Positions 1 through 8,377 of a DNA stretch of 64,000 nt are shown piece after piece. The DNA comes from Streptomyces sp. Sge12 (GTDB lineage Bacteria > Actinomycetota > Actinomycetes > Streptomycetales > Streptomycetaceae), in contig NZ_CP020555.1 of assembly GCF_002080455.1 (NCBI RefSeq), forward strand, positions 7,740,501-7,804,500, written 5' to 3'. The position numbers and the translations under genes were made by a program. Position 1 is the stretch's first letter; every line of letters begins with the position of its first letter. The notes under the pieces are model-generated. The model worked only from the letters and a program-made list of their open reading frames with translations, did no database searches and had not been told where the DNA came from.

Positions 1-83
1 TCCACGCGTGGTTTCGGTGAACGTCCCCGAAGCGGGATCGCACGGCAAACGCACGGCGAACGCAACTCGGTAGTCTTCGTCGA

Positions 84-1391
84 ATGCTTCGACAGGGATC
101 TCTCGCCACACTGCGGCACAAGCCGTTCAGGCTGTTTCTTCTGGCACGGCTCGTCTCGATGAGCGGAACGGCGATGGCCCCCGTGGCCCTGGCCTTCGCG
201 GTACTCGGATTCGACAGCGGGCCGGCATCCCTGGCGATCGTCCTCGCCGCCAACACGGCTCCGCAGCTCGTCCTGCTCCTCGTCGGAGGAGTGCTCGCGG
301 ACCGGTTCTCCCGTCAACGGGTCATGGTGATAGGCAACTTGATACCGGCCGTCACCCAGGGCTGCGTCGCCCTCCTCGTGGTGTCCGGTACGGCCACGAC
401 AGGGCGGATCGCCCTGTTCGCGGCGCTGGCGGGCTGTGCGTCGGCGCTGACCCAGCCCGCCATGAACAGTGTGCTGCCGCAGCTCGTCGATCCCGGCGAG
501 CTGCAGCAGGCCAACGCGCTGATGCGGTTGCCGAGCAACCTGATCCGCATCCTCGCGCCGGCGGTCGGCGGCGTCCTCGTCGCGCTCGTCGGCCCGGAGC
601 TGACCCTGGGCTGGGACGCCGCCAGCTTCGCGGTCGCGGCCCTCCTCTGCAGCCGTCTCGGCGTGTCCGGACCCGCCAGGACGCCGGCTTCAGTGTTCCG
701 CGACTTCAAGGATGGCTGGAGGGAGTTCTCCCGTCTCTTCTGGATCTGGTCCTATGTGCTGTCCGGCACCGTGGTCGTCGCCCTCTGGCTCGGCGGCTAT
801 CAACTCCTCGGTCCCGTCGTGGCCGTGAACGGCCGACTGGGCGCTCCCTCCTGGGGCATCGTCCAAGGGGCCTTCGCAGCAGGCCTGTTCCTGGGCGGAG
901 TCGTTTCGCTCACATGGAAACCGTCCAGGATCATGGTCGTGTGCGTATGCGCCAACGTGCCTCTCGCGCTGCCCCTCGTCGCGCTCGCCGAGGGCGCGCC
1001 GCTCGCCGTGCTGGCGGGGGCGGCCGTCCTGGCGGGCATCGGCCTGGACATCGCGATCGTGTGCTGGAGCACCGCCGTGCAGGAACATCTGCCGTCCGAG
1101 GTGCTCGGGCGGGTCAGCTCCTTCAGCTCGGCCGGTGAGCTCATGTCCGTGCCGCTGGGCTACCTGGTCGTGGGCGCCGCCGCGACCTCCCTGGGCACGG
1201 AGGCCGTCCTTGTCTGGAGTGCGGTTCTGATGACGGCGGCGAGTCTGGTGCTGCTGCTGGCCCCGAGCGTGTGGGCGGTCCGCAGGCTGTCCGCCGGCCC
1301 CGGACCGGCCGCGGCAGCGGCGGGAGGCCAGGACCACCGGGACGGCCGGAGCCGGACCGGCCGGGCGCCGGATCAGGTGGCCCGCCCATAG
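84..1391 (+). CDS. MFS transporter (exporter-like)
   Basis: Integral cytoplasmic-membrane protein of the major facilitator superfamily, 435 residues, with about twelve hydrophobic segments. The loop after helix 2 carries the MFS signature GGVLADRFSRQR (residues 68-79). By family it moves a small molecule against the proton gradient; the substrate cannot be read from sequence. The C-terminal 40 residues are a charged Gly/Ala/Arg-rich tail. No Shine-Dalgarno precedes the ATG, but TAGTCT at 71-76 lies 7 bases before it, as expected for a leaderless mRNA. The 3' end overlaps the convergent NlpC/P60 gene by 19 bases. Confidence 0.9.
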   Translation: MLRQGSLATLRHKPFRLFLLARLVSMSGTAMAPVALAFAVLGFDSGPASLAIVLAANTAPQLVLLLVGGVLADRFSRQRVMVIGNLIPAVTQGCVALLVVSGTATTGRIALFAALAGCASALTQPAMNSVLPQLVDPGELQQANALMRLPSNLIRILAPAVGGVLVALVGPELTLGWDAASFAVAALLCSRLGVSGPARTPASVFRDFKDGWREFSRLFWIWSYVLSGTVVVALWLGGYQLLGPVVAVNGRLGAPSWGIVQGAFAAGLFLGGVVSLTWKPSRIMVVCVCANVPLALPLVALAEGAPLAVLAGAAVLAGIGLDIAIVCWSTAVQEHLPSEVLGRVSSFSSAGELMSVPLGYLVVGAAATSLGTEAVLVWSAVLMTAASLVLLLAPSVWAVRRLSAGPGPAAAAAGGQDHRDGRSRTGRAPDQVARP

Positions 1392-1870
1392 CGGACCGAT
1401 GAGCTCCAGATCCGCTCCAGCCGCACCCGGGTGCCGGGGCGTGGGGCGTGCCAGATCCGGTTGTCGCCGGCGTAGATCCCGACATGGGTCATGGTCGCGC
1501 CGCTCGGGAAGAAGACCAGGTCACCGGCCGCGCGATCGGCCTCGGGGATGTGACGGGTGTGCTCGTACTGCTGGTCGGCGGTGCGTGGGAGCCGTTTGCC
1601 CGCCTTCTTGAAGGCGTAGAGGGTGAGGCCCGAGCAGTCGAAGCGTTTGGGACCGGTGGCGCCGTAGGCATACGGCGAGCCCTGTTTGGAGGCGGCCACC
1701 GCGACGGCTCTGGCGCCATAGGGGGCGGCGGCGTGCGCCGGGGCCGCGGGGCCGCTGAGTGCGGCGGCCGTCAGGAGGAGCAGGGAGAGGACGGCGCGTG
1801 CTCTGGGGCAACAGCACGTGGGGGGAAGGCCCTTGGGGACCTTTCGGAAGTCGGTCCTGAAGCAGGACAT
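1373..1870 (-). CDS. secreted NlpC/P60 family peptidoglycan hydrolase
   Basis: Secreted cysteine peptidase of 165 residues. A signal peptide covers about residues 1-48 (basic start, LSLLLLTAAAL core, AHA-A cleavage site). The NlpC/P60 domain follows directly: Cys79 in DCSGLT, His129 in MTHVGIY and third polar residue His141. Family members cut the D-Glu to diamino-acid bond of cell-wall stem peptides. There is no separate wall-binding domain, so this is a minimal form. GGAGGTGTCACG precedes the ATG. The gene overlaps the convergent MFS gene and is divergent from the S66 peptidase. Confidence 0.92.
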   Translation of the reverse strand: MSCFRTDFRKVPKGLPPTCCCPRARAVLSLLLLTAAALSGPAAPAHAAAPYGARAVAVAASKQGSPYAYGATGPKRFDCSGLTLYAFKKAGKRLPRTADQQYEHTRHIPEADRAAGDLVFFPSGATMTHVGIYAGDNRIWHAPRPGTRVRLERIWSSSVRYGRAT

Positions 1871-2155
1871 CGTGACACCTCCGCAATCGGTTGGCAGGTA
1901 ACAGTCAGGTCAGTGGTCGTGGTCCTGTTCTCGGTCGGATGCGTCATGGCTCTGACGGCGGACCAGTTTTCTCCGACGTGACGTGCCGAACCGTGTCGGA
2001 CACAGTGGTATTTGTCTCGATTTTGCATTCGATTCGAGATCATAGGAATGAATGACCATCCGACATGCGTGCCCGAAATGTCTGTTCGAGTGGTGGGCGC
2101 AGGCGGGTCGCACGGCCCCGCGCGGCCACGATCCGCCAACTTCTATGATCATCAG

Positions 2156-3199
2156 ATGTCAGATCCTCGCTATCCCGCGAAGCCCCGCCCCGGAGACCCG
2201 GTCGCCGTGCTGTCCCCCTCGTCCGGCCTCCCCGGCCTGTTCCCACTGCCCTTCGAGTTGGGCGTGCGCCGGCTCCAGGAGGACTTCGGCCTGACGGTGG
2301 TGGAGTATCCGACGACCCGGACGATGGGTGCGACGCCCGAGGAGCGGGCCGCGGACATCCACGCCGCCTTCGCAGACCCGGACATCAAGGCGGTGATCGC
2401 CAGCATCGGCGGCGACGACCAGATCACCGTCCTGCCCCACCTCGACCGTGACCTGCTGCGCGCCAGTCCCAAGCCGTTCTTCGGCTACAGCGACAACACC
2501 AACCTGCTGTTGTTCCTGCGGGACTTGGGGATCGTCGGCTACCACGGCGGCTCGGTCATGGTCGAGCTCGGACGGCCCGGCGCGCTGCACCCGTCGACCG
2601 CCGCCTCCCTCCGGGCGGCGCTGTTCACCTCGGGCGAGTTCGAGCTCACCGCGGCAAGCACCTACGGCGACGTCAACAGCCCCTGGGAGGACCCGCAGAC
2701 CTTCGCGTCCGAGCCCTGCATGGAACCCGCCGACGGCTGGTCCTGGCACAACGCCGGCCGCGTCGTCGAGGGCATCGGCTGGGGCGGCAACCTGGAGGTC
2801 ATCTCCTGGATGCTGATGGCCGACCGTGCGATCCAACCGGCCGAGACGTACGCCGGAAACGTGCTCTTCCTGGAGACGTCCGAGGAGATGCCGCGCGCCG
2901 AAGAGGTCTACCGGATCCTGCGGAGCATGGGTGAACGCGGGCTGCTGCGACAGTTCCCCGCACTGCTCATGGGCCGGGCGAAGAGCTGGTCCTTCGAGAA
3001 CCGGCTGGGTGCCCGGGACAAGGCCCAATTCCGCCTGCGTCAGCGCGAGGCCGTCCTGAGGGCCCTCCAGGAGTACGCCCCCGACACCATGGTCGTGTTC
3101 GACGTCGACCTGGGCCACACCGACCCGCAGCTCGTGATCCCCGTCGGCGGCCGCATCCGGGTGGACGGCCGGGCACGCAGGATCCTCGTCACCTACTGA
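2156..3199 (+). CDS. S66 family peptidase (LD-carboxypeptidase / MccF-like)
   Basis: Cytoplasmic serine peptidase of 347 residues in the LdcA/MccF (S66) family. The nucleophile is Ser112 in GYSDNT, with Glu213 in GGNLEVISW and His320 in GHTDPQ; together they form the Ser-Glu-His triad. The N-terminal GDPVAVLSPSSG stretch is also typical. LdcA enzymes trim the terminal D-Ala of muropeptides during wall recycling; MccF enzymes cleave microcin C-type acyl-sulfamoyl adenylates and give immunity. Sequence alone does not separate the two. I chose ATG 2156; the frame stays open to 2012, but that extension does not look like this family. Confidence 0.85.
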   Translation: MSDPRYPAKPRPGDPVAVLSPSSGLPGLFPLPFELGVRRLQEDFGLTVVEYPTTRTMGATPEERAADIHAAFADPDIKAVIASIGGDDQITVLPHLDRDLLRASPKPFFGYSDNTNLLLFLRDLGIVGYHGGSVMVELGRPGALHPSTAASLRAALFTSGEFELTAASTYGDVNSPWEDPQTFASEPCMEPADGWSWHNAGRVVEGIGWGGNLEVISWMLMADRAIQPAETYAGNVLFLETSEEMPRAEEVYRILRSMGERGLLRQFPALLMGRAKSWSFENRLGARDKAQFRLRQREAVLRALQEYAPDTMVVFDVDLGHTDPQLVIPVGGRIRVDGRARRILVTY

Positions 3200-3225
3200 G
3201 CCGGAGCCGGTGCCGGAGCCGGCGT

Positions 3226-4038
3226 TCAGTGGCTCTCGGAGCGGTAGGCGCGCATCGCCAGCGGCATGAAGACCGCGGTGATGCCCGCCGCCCAGAGCAG
3301 CGACCACAGGATCGGTCCGCCCGCCGGAGTGCCGAGCAGCAGCCCGCGGAACGCGTCCGACAGGTGCGTCACCGGATTGACCTGCACCCATGCCTGGAGC
3401 CACCCGGGCATGGTGTCCACCTCGACGAACGCGCTGCTCGTGAAGGTGAGCGGAAAGATGAAGGTGAACGCATAGACCTGCACCTTCTCCGCGTCCCCGG
3501 CCACCATCCCGATCAGCACCGCCGTCCACGACACGGCCGCGGCGAACGTGAGCAGCAGCAGGGCCGCCCCGATGAAGCCCGCCGGACCGCCGGTTATCTC
3601 GAAGCCCAGCACGAGGCCCAGCGCGATCATCAGGAGCATGGCCCACAGCTGCTTGGCCAAGTCGGCCACGATCCGCCCGAACAACGGGGCCGAACGGGCG
3701 ATCGGCAGGCTGCGGAGCCGGTCGAACACGCCCTTGGTCAGGTCGGTGTTCAACGACATGGCGGTATACATGCTCATGAACAGCGTGTTCTGAACGATGA
3801 TCCCGGCCAGCGCGTACTGGAGGTATTCCTGAGGGGAGCCCGCCATCTGCCCGCCGAAGACGTAGGTGAACAGGAACACGAACATGATCGGCGTGATGCT
3901 GTAGTCGACGAGCTCCAGCGGGTTGTGCTTCACCGAGACCAGGCTGCGCCATGCCATGGTGGCGGTTTGCCGCAGTGCGGGCAGGGGCCGCACCCTTCCA
4001 CCGCGCCCCAGGCCGTCCGTGAGGATCGTGCCGGTCAT
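3226..4038 (-). CDS. ABC transporter permease, DrrB-like (ABC-2 type)
   Basis: Membrane subunit of an ABC-2 exporter, 270 residues with six predicted helices. The central EYLQYALAGIIVQNTLFMSMY and GVFDRLRSLPIARSAPLFGR regions are characteristic of daunorubicin-resistance DrrB permeases. The start ATG overlaps the stop of the upstream ATPase gene by 4 bases (4035-4038), so the two are translationally coupled and form one exporter. Known relatives export antibiotics or lipids; no biosynthetic cluster is nearby, so the cargo is unknown. Confidence 0.9.
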   Translation of the reverse strand: MTGTILTDGLGRGGRVRPLPALRQTATMAWRSLVSVKHNPLELVDYSITPIMFVFLFTYVFGGQMAGSPQEYLQYALAGIIVQNTLFMSMYTAMSLNTDLTKGVFDRLRSLPIARSAPLFGRIVADLAKQLWAMLLMIALGLVLGFEITGGPAGFIGAALLLLTFAAAVSWTAVLIGMVAGDAEKVQVYAFTFIFPLTFTSSAFVEVDTMPGWLQAWVQVNPVTHLSDAFRGLLLGTPAGGPILWSLLWAAGITAVFMPLAMRAYRSESH

Positions 4039-5051
4039 GACGGCCTCCCCGCCTCCGCGTACGCGCTGTCGCCGCCGGCGTCATCGGCGTCATCGGCGTC
4101 GTCCCGAGGGGTGGCGGTCTGCTCGGCCCGGTGGCCGGTCAGGGCGATGAACACCTCGTCGAGGGTCGAACGGCGCAGGGTGAGCTCCCCGACGGGAATG
4201 CCCGACTGGTCGAGCCGACGTACGACACGCGGCATGAGCGCCGGATCGTTGACGGGGGCGAGGATCCCGCCGCCCTCGGTCTTGGTCTGCGGACCGGCCT
4301 CCTGCGCGACCACGCCGTGCGCCGCGTCGAGATCGGCGGCGCGGACCGGCCGCAGGTGCAGTACCTGACCGCCGACCTGGGCCTTCAGCTCGTCCGGTGT
4401 ACCGCCGGCGATCACCCGGCCGTTGTCGATCACCACGATGCTGTCGGCGAGCCGGTCCGCCTCGTCCAGGTACTGCGTGGTCAGCAGCGTGGTCATGCCC
4501 TCCGCCACCAGGGCGCGCAGCATGTCCCACACCTCCCCGCGGCTGTGCGGATCGAGCCCGGTGGTCGGCTCGTCCAGGAAGAGGATCTGCGGTCGTCCGA
4601 CCAGGCTCGCCGCGAGGTCCAGACGCCGCCTCATCCCGCCCGAGTAGGTCTTCACGGCCCGCCCCGCCGCGTCACTCAGGTGAAAGCGGTCGAGCAGCTC
4701 CGCGGAGCGGGCCCGGGCCCCGCCGCGCGACATGCCGAGCAGACGCCCGATCATCAGCAGGTTCTCCGTGCCGCTCATGTTCTCGTCGACGGCCGCGTAC
4801 TGCCCGGTCAGCCCGATGAGCGACCGGACCCGGCCCGCCTCCCGCACCACGTCGTGCCCGCCCACCTCGGCCCGTCCCTCGTCCGGGCGCAGCAGCGTGG
4901 CGAAGATGCGGACCGCGGTGGTCTTGCCCGCACCGTTGGGACCCAGCAGGCCGAGCACGGTACCCGCCGGAACCTCAAGGTCGACCCCGGCCAGAGCGCG
5001 GGTCTCCTTGAACCGCTTGGCCAGGCCCTCGGCCTGGATCGCGTACCTCAC
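4035..5051 (-). CDS. ABC transporter ATP-binding protein, DrrA-like
   Basis: Nucleotide-binding subunit of 338 residues. Walker A is GPNGAGKT (37-44), the signature is YSGGM (136-140), Walker B is LFLDEPT (157-163). The roughly 100-residue C-terminal extension is of the DrrA type. I start it at GTG 5051, preceded by GAGGTGATCCC, rather than at upstream in-frame codons that give an unstructured leader. It energises export through the permease encoded directly downstream with a 4-base overlap. Confidence 0.88.
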   Translation of the reverse strand: MRYAIQAEGLAKRFKETRALAGVDLEVPAGTVLGLLGPNGAGKTTAVRIFATLLRPDEGRAEVGGHDVVREAGRVRSLIGLTGQYAAVDENMSGTENLLMIGRLLGMSRGGARARSAELLDRFHLSDAAGRAVKTYSGGMRRRLDLAASLVGRPQILFLDEPTTGLDPHSRGEVWDMLRALVAEGMTTLLTTQYLDEADRLADSIVVIDNGRVIAGGTPDELKAQVGGQVLHLRPVRAADLDAAHGVVAQEAGPQTKTEGGGILAPVNDPALMPRVVRRLDQSGIPVGELTLRRSTLDEVFIALTGHRAEQTATPRDDADDADDAGGDSAYAEAGRPS

Positions 5052-5235
5052 GGGATCACCTCGTCCGGTGCGGGGTTCGGCATCCCTTCCACTGTGACCC
5101 ATGCCACTGACACTCGGCTCGCCGGCGGATCCGCCGCCCCGCCCCGCCGCGGGGGCACCGGACTCGCGGATCAGCCGCCAACTGTCGCGCACCGCCCGGC
5201 GGCTGCTCGACCTGTGAGGGCGCTCCCCGTGCGAT

Positions 5236-5526
5236 CTACGAGGCGCGGTGCTGCTCGGTGCCGCAGCAGGCCGCGACGATGGGCCGGGGAGCTATCCGCA
5301 TCCGGTCCTGCGCGTACTCCACGGTCTCGCCCGGGAGGATCAGCAGCCCGGGTTCCTCGTCCTCATCGGCCGCACCGATCGGCTGCACCTGCACGGCCGG
5401 GCCGAGGCCGCCGGCCATGAACACCGTCGGGTCGACCTCCCAGCCGTGCACGGCGAGCCACAGCTCCAGCGCCGCCGTGTCCCGAGCCTCCGCGCCGCGC
5501 GGCCATTCGAACGTCGATCTCCCCAT
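5236..5526 (-). CDS. hypothetical protein, 96 residues
   Basis: Small soluble protein of unknown function: acidic in the middle (AADEDEEPG), with two adjacent cysteines near the C-terminus (AACCGTE). It has no signal peptide or membrane segment. The start is supported by a purine-rich GGGGGCAGGG just before the ATG. It sits alone between the ABC exporter and the lamin-tail protein. I do not recognise the family. Confidence 0.55.
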   Translation of the reverse strand: MGRSTFEWPRGAEARDTAALELWLAVHGWEVDPTVFMAGGLGPAVQVQPIGAADEDEEPGLLILPGETVEYAQDRMRIAPRPIVAACCGTEQHRAS

Positions 5527-5620
5527 CCCTGCCCCCTGTAGGTGGTTGGATCACCGCGGCCGATCCTGCCACCCACCACTGACAGTTGCCGCACATTATC
5601 GCGCCGTGTCGGCACACACG

Positions 5621-5663
5621 GGCGTGCCCGCACCCCCGCCTCGCGCGGGGGTGCGGGCACGCC
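5621..5663 (-). terminator. strong stem-loop terminator
   Basis: Perfect inverted repeat with 19-base arms (5621-5639 and 5645-5663) and a 5-base loop, starting 12 bases past the stop codon of the lamin-tail gene. It is an intrinsic-type terminator, GC-only like most in streptomycetes, without a clear U-tract. Confidence 0.85.
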
Positions 5664-5675
5664 GAACCGGTCGGG

Positions 5676-6161
5676 TCAGCCGTTGCGGTGGTGGCGGCGG
5701 CCGTTCCAGGAGTCGCTGTCGACGACGTTGCCGCGGTTGTCGCGGAGGGTGGCGGTGTCGCGCTCGTCCCAGATCTGGTGGCGGCGGTCCTGGTAGACGT
5801 CGCGGCGGGTGTCGCGGCCGTGGCCCGTGTGGACCTTGACGCTGGAGCGGCCGTCCAGGCGGAAGTCGGCGAAGCGGTAGCGGTTGCCCTGGCGGTCGGT
5901 GAGGGTGAAGCCCCGCAGGTTGACGCCGTGGCGGCCGGTGTTCTTCACTTCGACCCATTCGCGGTTGAGCGCCCGGGCGGAGCGGTCGCGGCTGCCGCCG
6001 CCGTACTGGACATCGCTGATGACGATCGAGGATGCCGGGGCCCGGTGGTCGCGGTCGCGCCGGTGGTCGTCGGCGGTGGCCGGGAGGGCGGCGGCGCCGA
6101 CCAGGGCACCTGCGGCCAGGAAGGCGGCGACGACCCGGCGGGTGGCGAGAGAAGCAGACAT
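5676..6161 (-). CDS. secreted lamin-tail-domain (LTD) protein
   Basis: Secreted protein of 161 residues. Residues 1-30 form a signal peptide ending ALPATA-DD. A short His/Arg/Asp-rich linker follows, then a single lamin-tail domain of immunoglobulin-like fold: IVISDVQY, EWVEVKNTG, VNLRGFTLTDRQG, VVDSDSWNG. In bacteria LTDs usually occur as adhesion or substrate-binding modules on secreted enzymes; here the domain stands alone. ATG 6161 is preceded by GAAGGGG. A strong terminator follows. Confidence 0.88.
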   Translation of the reverse strand: MSASLATRRVVAAFLAAGALVGAAALPATADDHRRDRDHRAPASSIVISDVQYGGGSRDRSARALNREWVEVKNTGRHGVNLRGFTLTDRQGNRYRFADFRLDGRSSVKVHTGHGRDTRRDVYQDRRHQIWDERDTATLRDNRGNVVDSDSWNGRRHHRNG

Positions 6162-6657
6162 GAAGATGACCCCTTCAACAGACAGCAGCCCTGCCCGGCT
6201 TGTGTACGGCGGGTGGGCTTCGAACAGTTCCCGGCGTCCTGCCGAGGAGCCACACTCTGGCCCTCCAACGCCACCAAACGCCACCAATTCGGGGCGTGTT
6301 GCAAAATACGGACCTTTCGGTGACTGTCCCTTGTAACGGACACACGTCAAGCCTGTGCTGACGCGACCGGCCGGACCCCGGATGCCAGGCCTTGGCGGGC
6401 CCGGCATCCGGGGTCCGGCCGCCCGGAGGGCCTTCGCGTGCGACGCGCTCCGGCCCTGCGCCGAACGGGTTCAGGTCTGCGTAACAGCCGCTCGCACCGT
6501 TTCTTCGCACACACTCACGCACCTGGTTCCGATGTTCTGCATCCCGGGAGCGGCGGGGGCCGTCAAGCCCCGCTCTGCCCGATAATGGGACGGAAAGGGC
6601 GTTCGCCCGCTGGTGGAACCATTCGCCCCGAAGGTGTCGGGCGCAGAGGAGGCCGTA
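6162..6657. other. divergent intergenic region, 496 bases, with one large hairpin
   Basis: No protein-coding gene is supported here: open frames on both strands lack ribosome sites and look like GC-rich random frames. It should hold the promoters of the LTD gene (left) and the small plus-strand gene (right). The only strong element is the hairpin at 6368-6421, listed separately. Confidence 0.5.
6368..6421. terminator. orphan terminator-like hairpin (19-bp stem)
   Basis: Perfect inverted repeat with 19-base arms (6368-6386 and 6403-6421) and a 16-base loop that contains a further GGCC/GGCC pairing. It lies between two divergent genes, so no annotated gene reads into it. Either an unannotated short RNA ends here or it insulates the two promoters. 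Confidence 0.7.
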
Positions 6658-6903
6658 ATGGGACGGGACAGCACGTATGAACTGGTATTCGTCGCCCCCG
6701 AGCATGCAGCGCCGGGCGAGGAGGAATCGGTCCTCGTGCACCGCACCGACCGGTCCGGCCCCGGAGGCCACCCGATCTACGCAGACGAAACCGGCATCGT
6801 GCAGGCGGAGATCAGCGACCAGGGTGACGTACGCATGATCGCGAGCGGCGGCCACCAGGAACCCGCCTCGCGGGTCAGGGTTCGTCCGGTATCCGCAGGC
6901 TGA
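6658..6903 (+). CDS. small DUF6296-like protein
   Basis: An 81-residue soluble, mildly acidic protein with the pattern YELVFVAPE...VLVHRTDRSGPGGHPIYADETGIVQAEISDQGDVRMIAS. It resembles the actinobacterial DUF6296 family of unknown function; that assignment is from memory. ATG 6658 is chosen because AGAGGAGG sits 5 bases upstream; an in-frame ATG at 6613 lacks one. It is monocistronic, before the sugar-binding protein. Confidence 0.75.
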   Translation: MGRDSTYELVFVAPEHAAPGEEESVLVHRTDRSGPGGHPIYADETGIVQAEISDQGDVRMIASGGHQEPASRVRVRPVSAG

Positions 6904-6988
6904 GGTTTTGCTTCATAAGTTGAATCGTTGCAGTGGAATCAATGATGGTGAATTGCCACTGAAAGGCCTGAATGGGCGAATGCGGACA

Positions 6989-7010
6989 GTGATGGCAACG
7001 TTGCCATCAC
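6989..7010. promoter_or_regulatory. LacI-family operator-like perfect palindrome
   Basis: A 22-base perfect palindrome whose left arm is GTGATGGCAAC. The centre AACGTT and flanking GGC/GCC match the architecture of LacI/GalR operators. It lies 94 bases before the GTG of the sugar-binding lipoprotein, in an unusually AT-rich stretch. No LacI-family gene is present in the window. Confidence 0.75.
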
Positions 7011-7104
7011 GTTAACAATTCACTTCTTGACGAGGGTGTCAGTGCCGAGTTGACTGCCTCTACCTCGGCCGCAAGGACACGGCCTCGTCAGGGAGGTTTA
7101 CATC

Positions 7105-8211
7105 GTGAACGCATATCTGGGTCGTGCCGCCGTCGTGGTCGCAGCTTCGGCCATGACCGTCTCGCTCACCGCCTGCGGCAGCGGGGAGGACGCGGACGGA
7201 AGACCGGGCGGCTCTGTCAAGGACGACGCGATCAAGGTCGGTCTGCTGCTTCCGGAGGACCAGACCGCGCGTTACGAGAACTTTGACAAGCCGCTGATCG
7301 AGAAGGAAATAGCCAGGCTCACCCGCGGCAGGGGCAAAGTGGTTTATGCCAATGCCAAGCAGGACGCGAGCGCCCAGAACACCCAGGTCGACGCAATGAT
7401 CACCGCCAAGGTGAACGCTCTGATCATCGACGCCGTGGACTCCAAGGCGATCGCGGGAGCCGTGAAGCGGGCCAAGGACGCGGGAATTCCGGTCATCGCC
7501 TACGACCGGCTGGCGGAAGGCCCCATCGACGCCTACACCTCCTTCGACAACGAGGACGTCGGCCGCGTCCAGGGCAAGGCACTGCTCGACGCGCTGGGTG
7601 ACAAGGCCACGGCCGGCCAGCTCGTCATGGTGAACGGTTCCGTCACCGACCCGAACGCCAAGCAGTTCAAGACCGGTGCGCACTCCGTCCTCGACGGCAA
7701 GGTGAACGTCGGCAAGGAGTACGACACCGTCGAGTGGAAGCCGGAGAACGCCAACGCCAATATGGCGGCCGCCCTCTCGGCGCTCGGCAAGGGCAGGATC
7801 GTGGGCGTCTACTCGGCCAACGACGGCATGGCCGGCGGCATCATCGCCGCCCTCAAGGCGGCCGGCGTCTCCCCGCTCCCGCCGGTCACCGGCCAGGACG
7901 CCGAACTCGCCGGTGTGCAGCGCATCGTGGCGGGCGAGCAGTACATGACGGTCTACAAGCGCTACGCCCCCGAGGCCTCGGCCGCCGCGGAGATGGCCGT
8001 AGCCCTCGCCAAGGGCGAGAAGATCGACGGGCTCATCAACCAGATCGTGGACAGTCCGACCACCAAGCGCGTGCCGGCGGTCCTCGTTCCCGGCGTCGCG
8101 GTGACCCGGAACAACGTCAAGTCCACGGTGGTCGATGACGGCGTCTTCACGGTCGCCGCGATCTGCACCGAAAGGATCAAGGCCGCGTGCGAGGAGATCG
8201 GCCTGAAGTAG
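7105..8211 (+). CDS. sugar ABC transporter substrate-binding lipoprotein (XylF-like)
   Basis: Extracytoplasmic sugar-binding lipoprotein of 368 residues. The lipobox LTAC places the lipidated cysteine at position 24. The type I periplasmic-binding fold (Peripla_BP_4) follows: KVGLLLPEDQTARYENFD, NALIIDAVDSKAIAGAVKRAKDAGIPVIAYDRL and FDNEDVGRVQGKALLDAL closely resemble XylF, which binds D-xylose. No permease or ATPase gene adjoins it, so it must share a transporter encoded elsewhere or act as a sensor. GTG 7105 follows GGGAGG. Confidence 0.9.
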   Translation: MNAYLGRAAVVVAASAMTVSLTACGSGEDADGRPGGSVKDDAIKVGLLLPEDQTARYENFDKPLIEKEIARLTRGRGKVVYANAKQDASAQNTQVDAMITAKVNALIIDAVDSKAIAGAVKRAKDAGIPVIAYDRLAEGPIDAYTSFDNEDVGRVQGKALLDALGDKATAGQLVMVNGSVTDPNAKQFKTGAHSVLDGKVNVGKEYDTVEWKPENANANMAAALSALGKGRIVGVYSANDGMAGGIIAALKAAGVSPLPPVTGQDAELAGVQRIVAGEQYMTVYKRYAPEASAAAEMAVALAKGEKIDGLINQIVDSPTTKRVPAVLVPGVAVTRNNVKSTVVDDGVFTVAAICTERIKAACEEIGLK

Positions 8212-8215
8212 CGGG

Positions 8216-8236
8216 CCCGCGGTGGTAGGCCGCGGG
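8216..8236 (+). terminator. stem-loop after the sugar-binding protein gene
   Basis: Seven-base arms CCCGCGG / CCGCGGG with a 7-base loop, 4 bases after the stop codon at 8211. Short but well placed. Confidence 0.5.
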
Positions 8237-8377
8237 AGCGGTTCGGGGGAGTGCCGAAGGGCGTGTCGGGCGCGTGTGGCCGTGGCCACCGTTTCGATCG
8301 GAACATTCCCTTTCGGCCGATCGGCTGGATACCGTGAGGATCCGATCCCCTCACCCCCTGGTCCGGATGGTCAGCCC

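Noticed and set aside
1871-2155. Cyclic di-AMP (ydaO-type) riboswitch upstream of the NlpC/P60 gene
   Set aside because: Such riboswitches precede many actinobacterial wall-hydrolase genes, but I could not find the conserved core in the 285 bases upstream on the gene's strand; only short palindromes are present.
3226-5051. Antibiotic biosynthetic cluster around the DrrAB-like exporter
   Set aside because: No biosynthetic enzymes occur within 10 kb on either side; the exporter stands alone with wall and secreted-protein genes.
6175-6855. Minus-strand coding frame filling the 6162-6657 gap
   Set aside because: No ribosome site, overlaps the well-supported plus-strand small gene and the hairpin, and has random composition.
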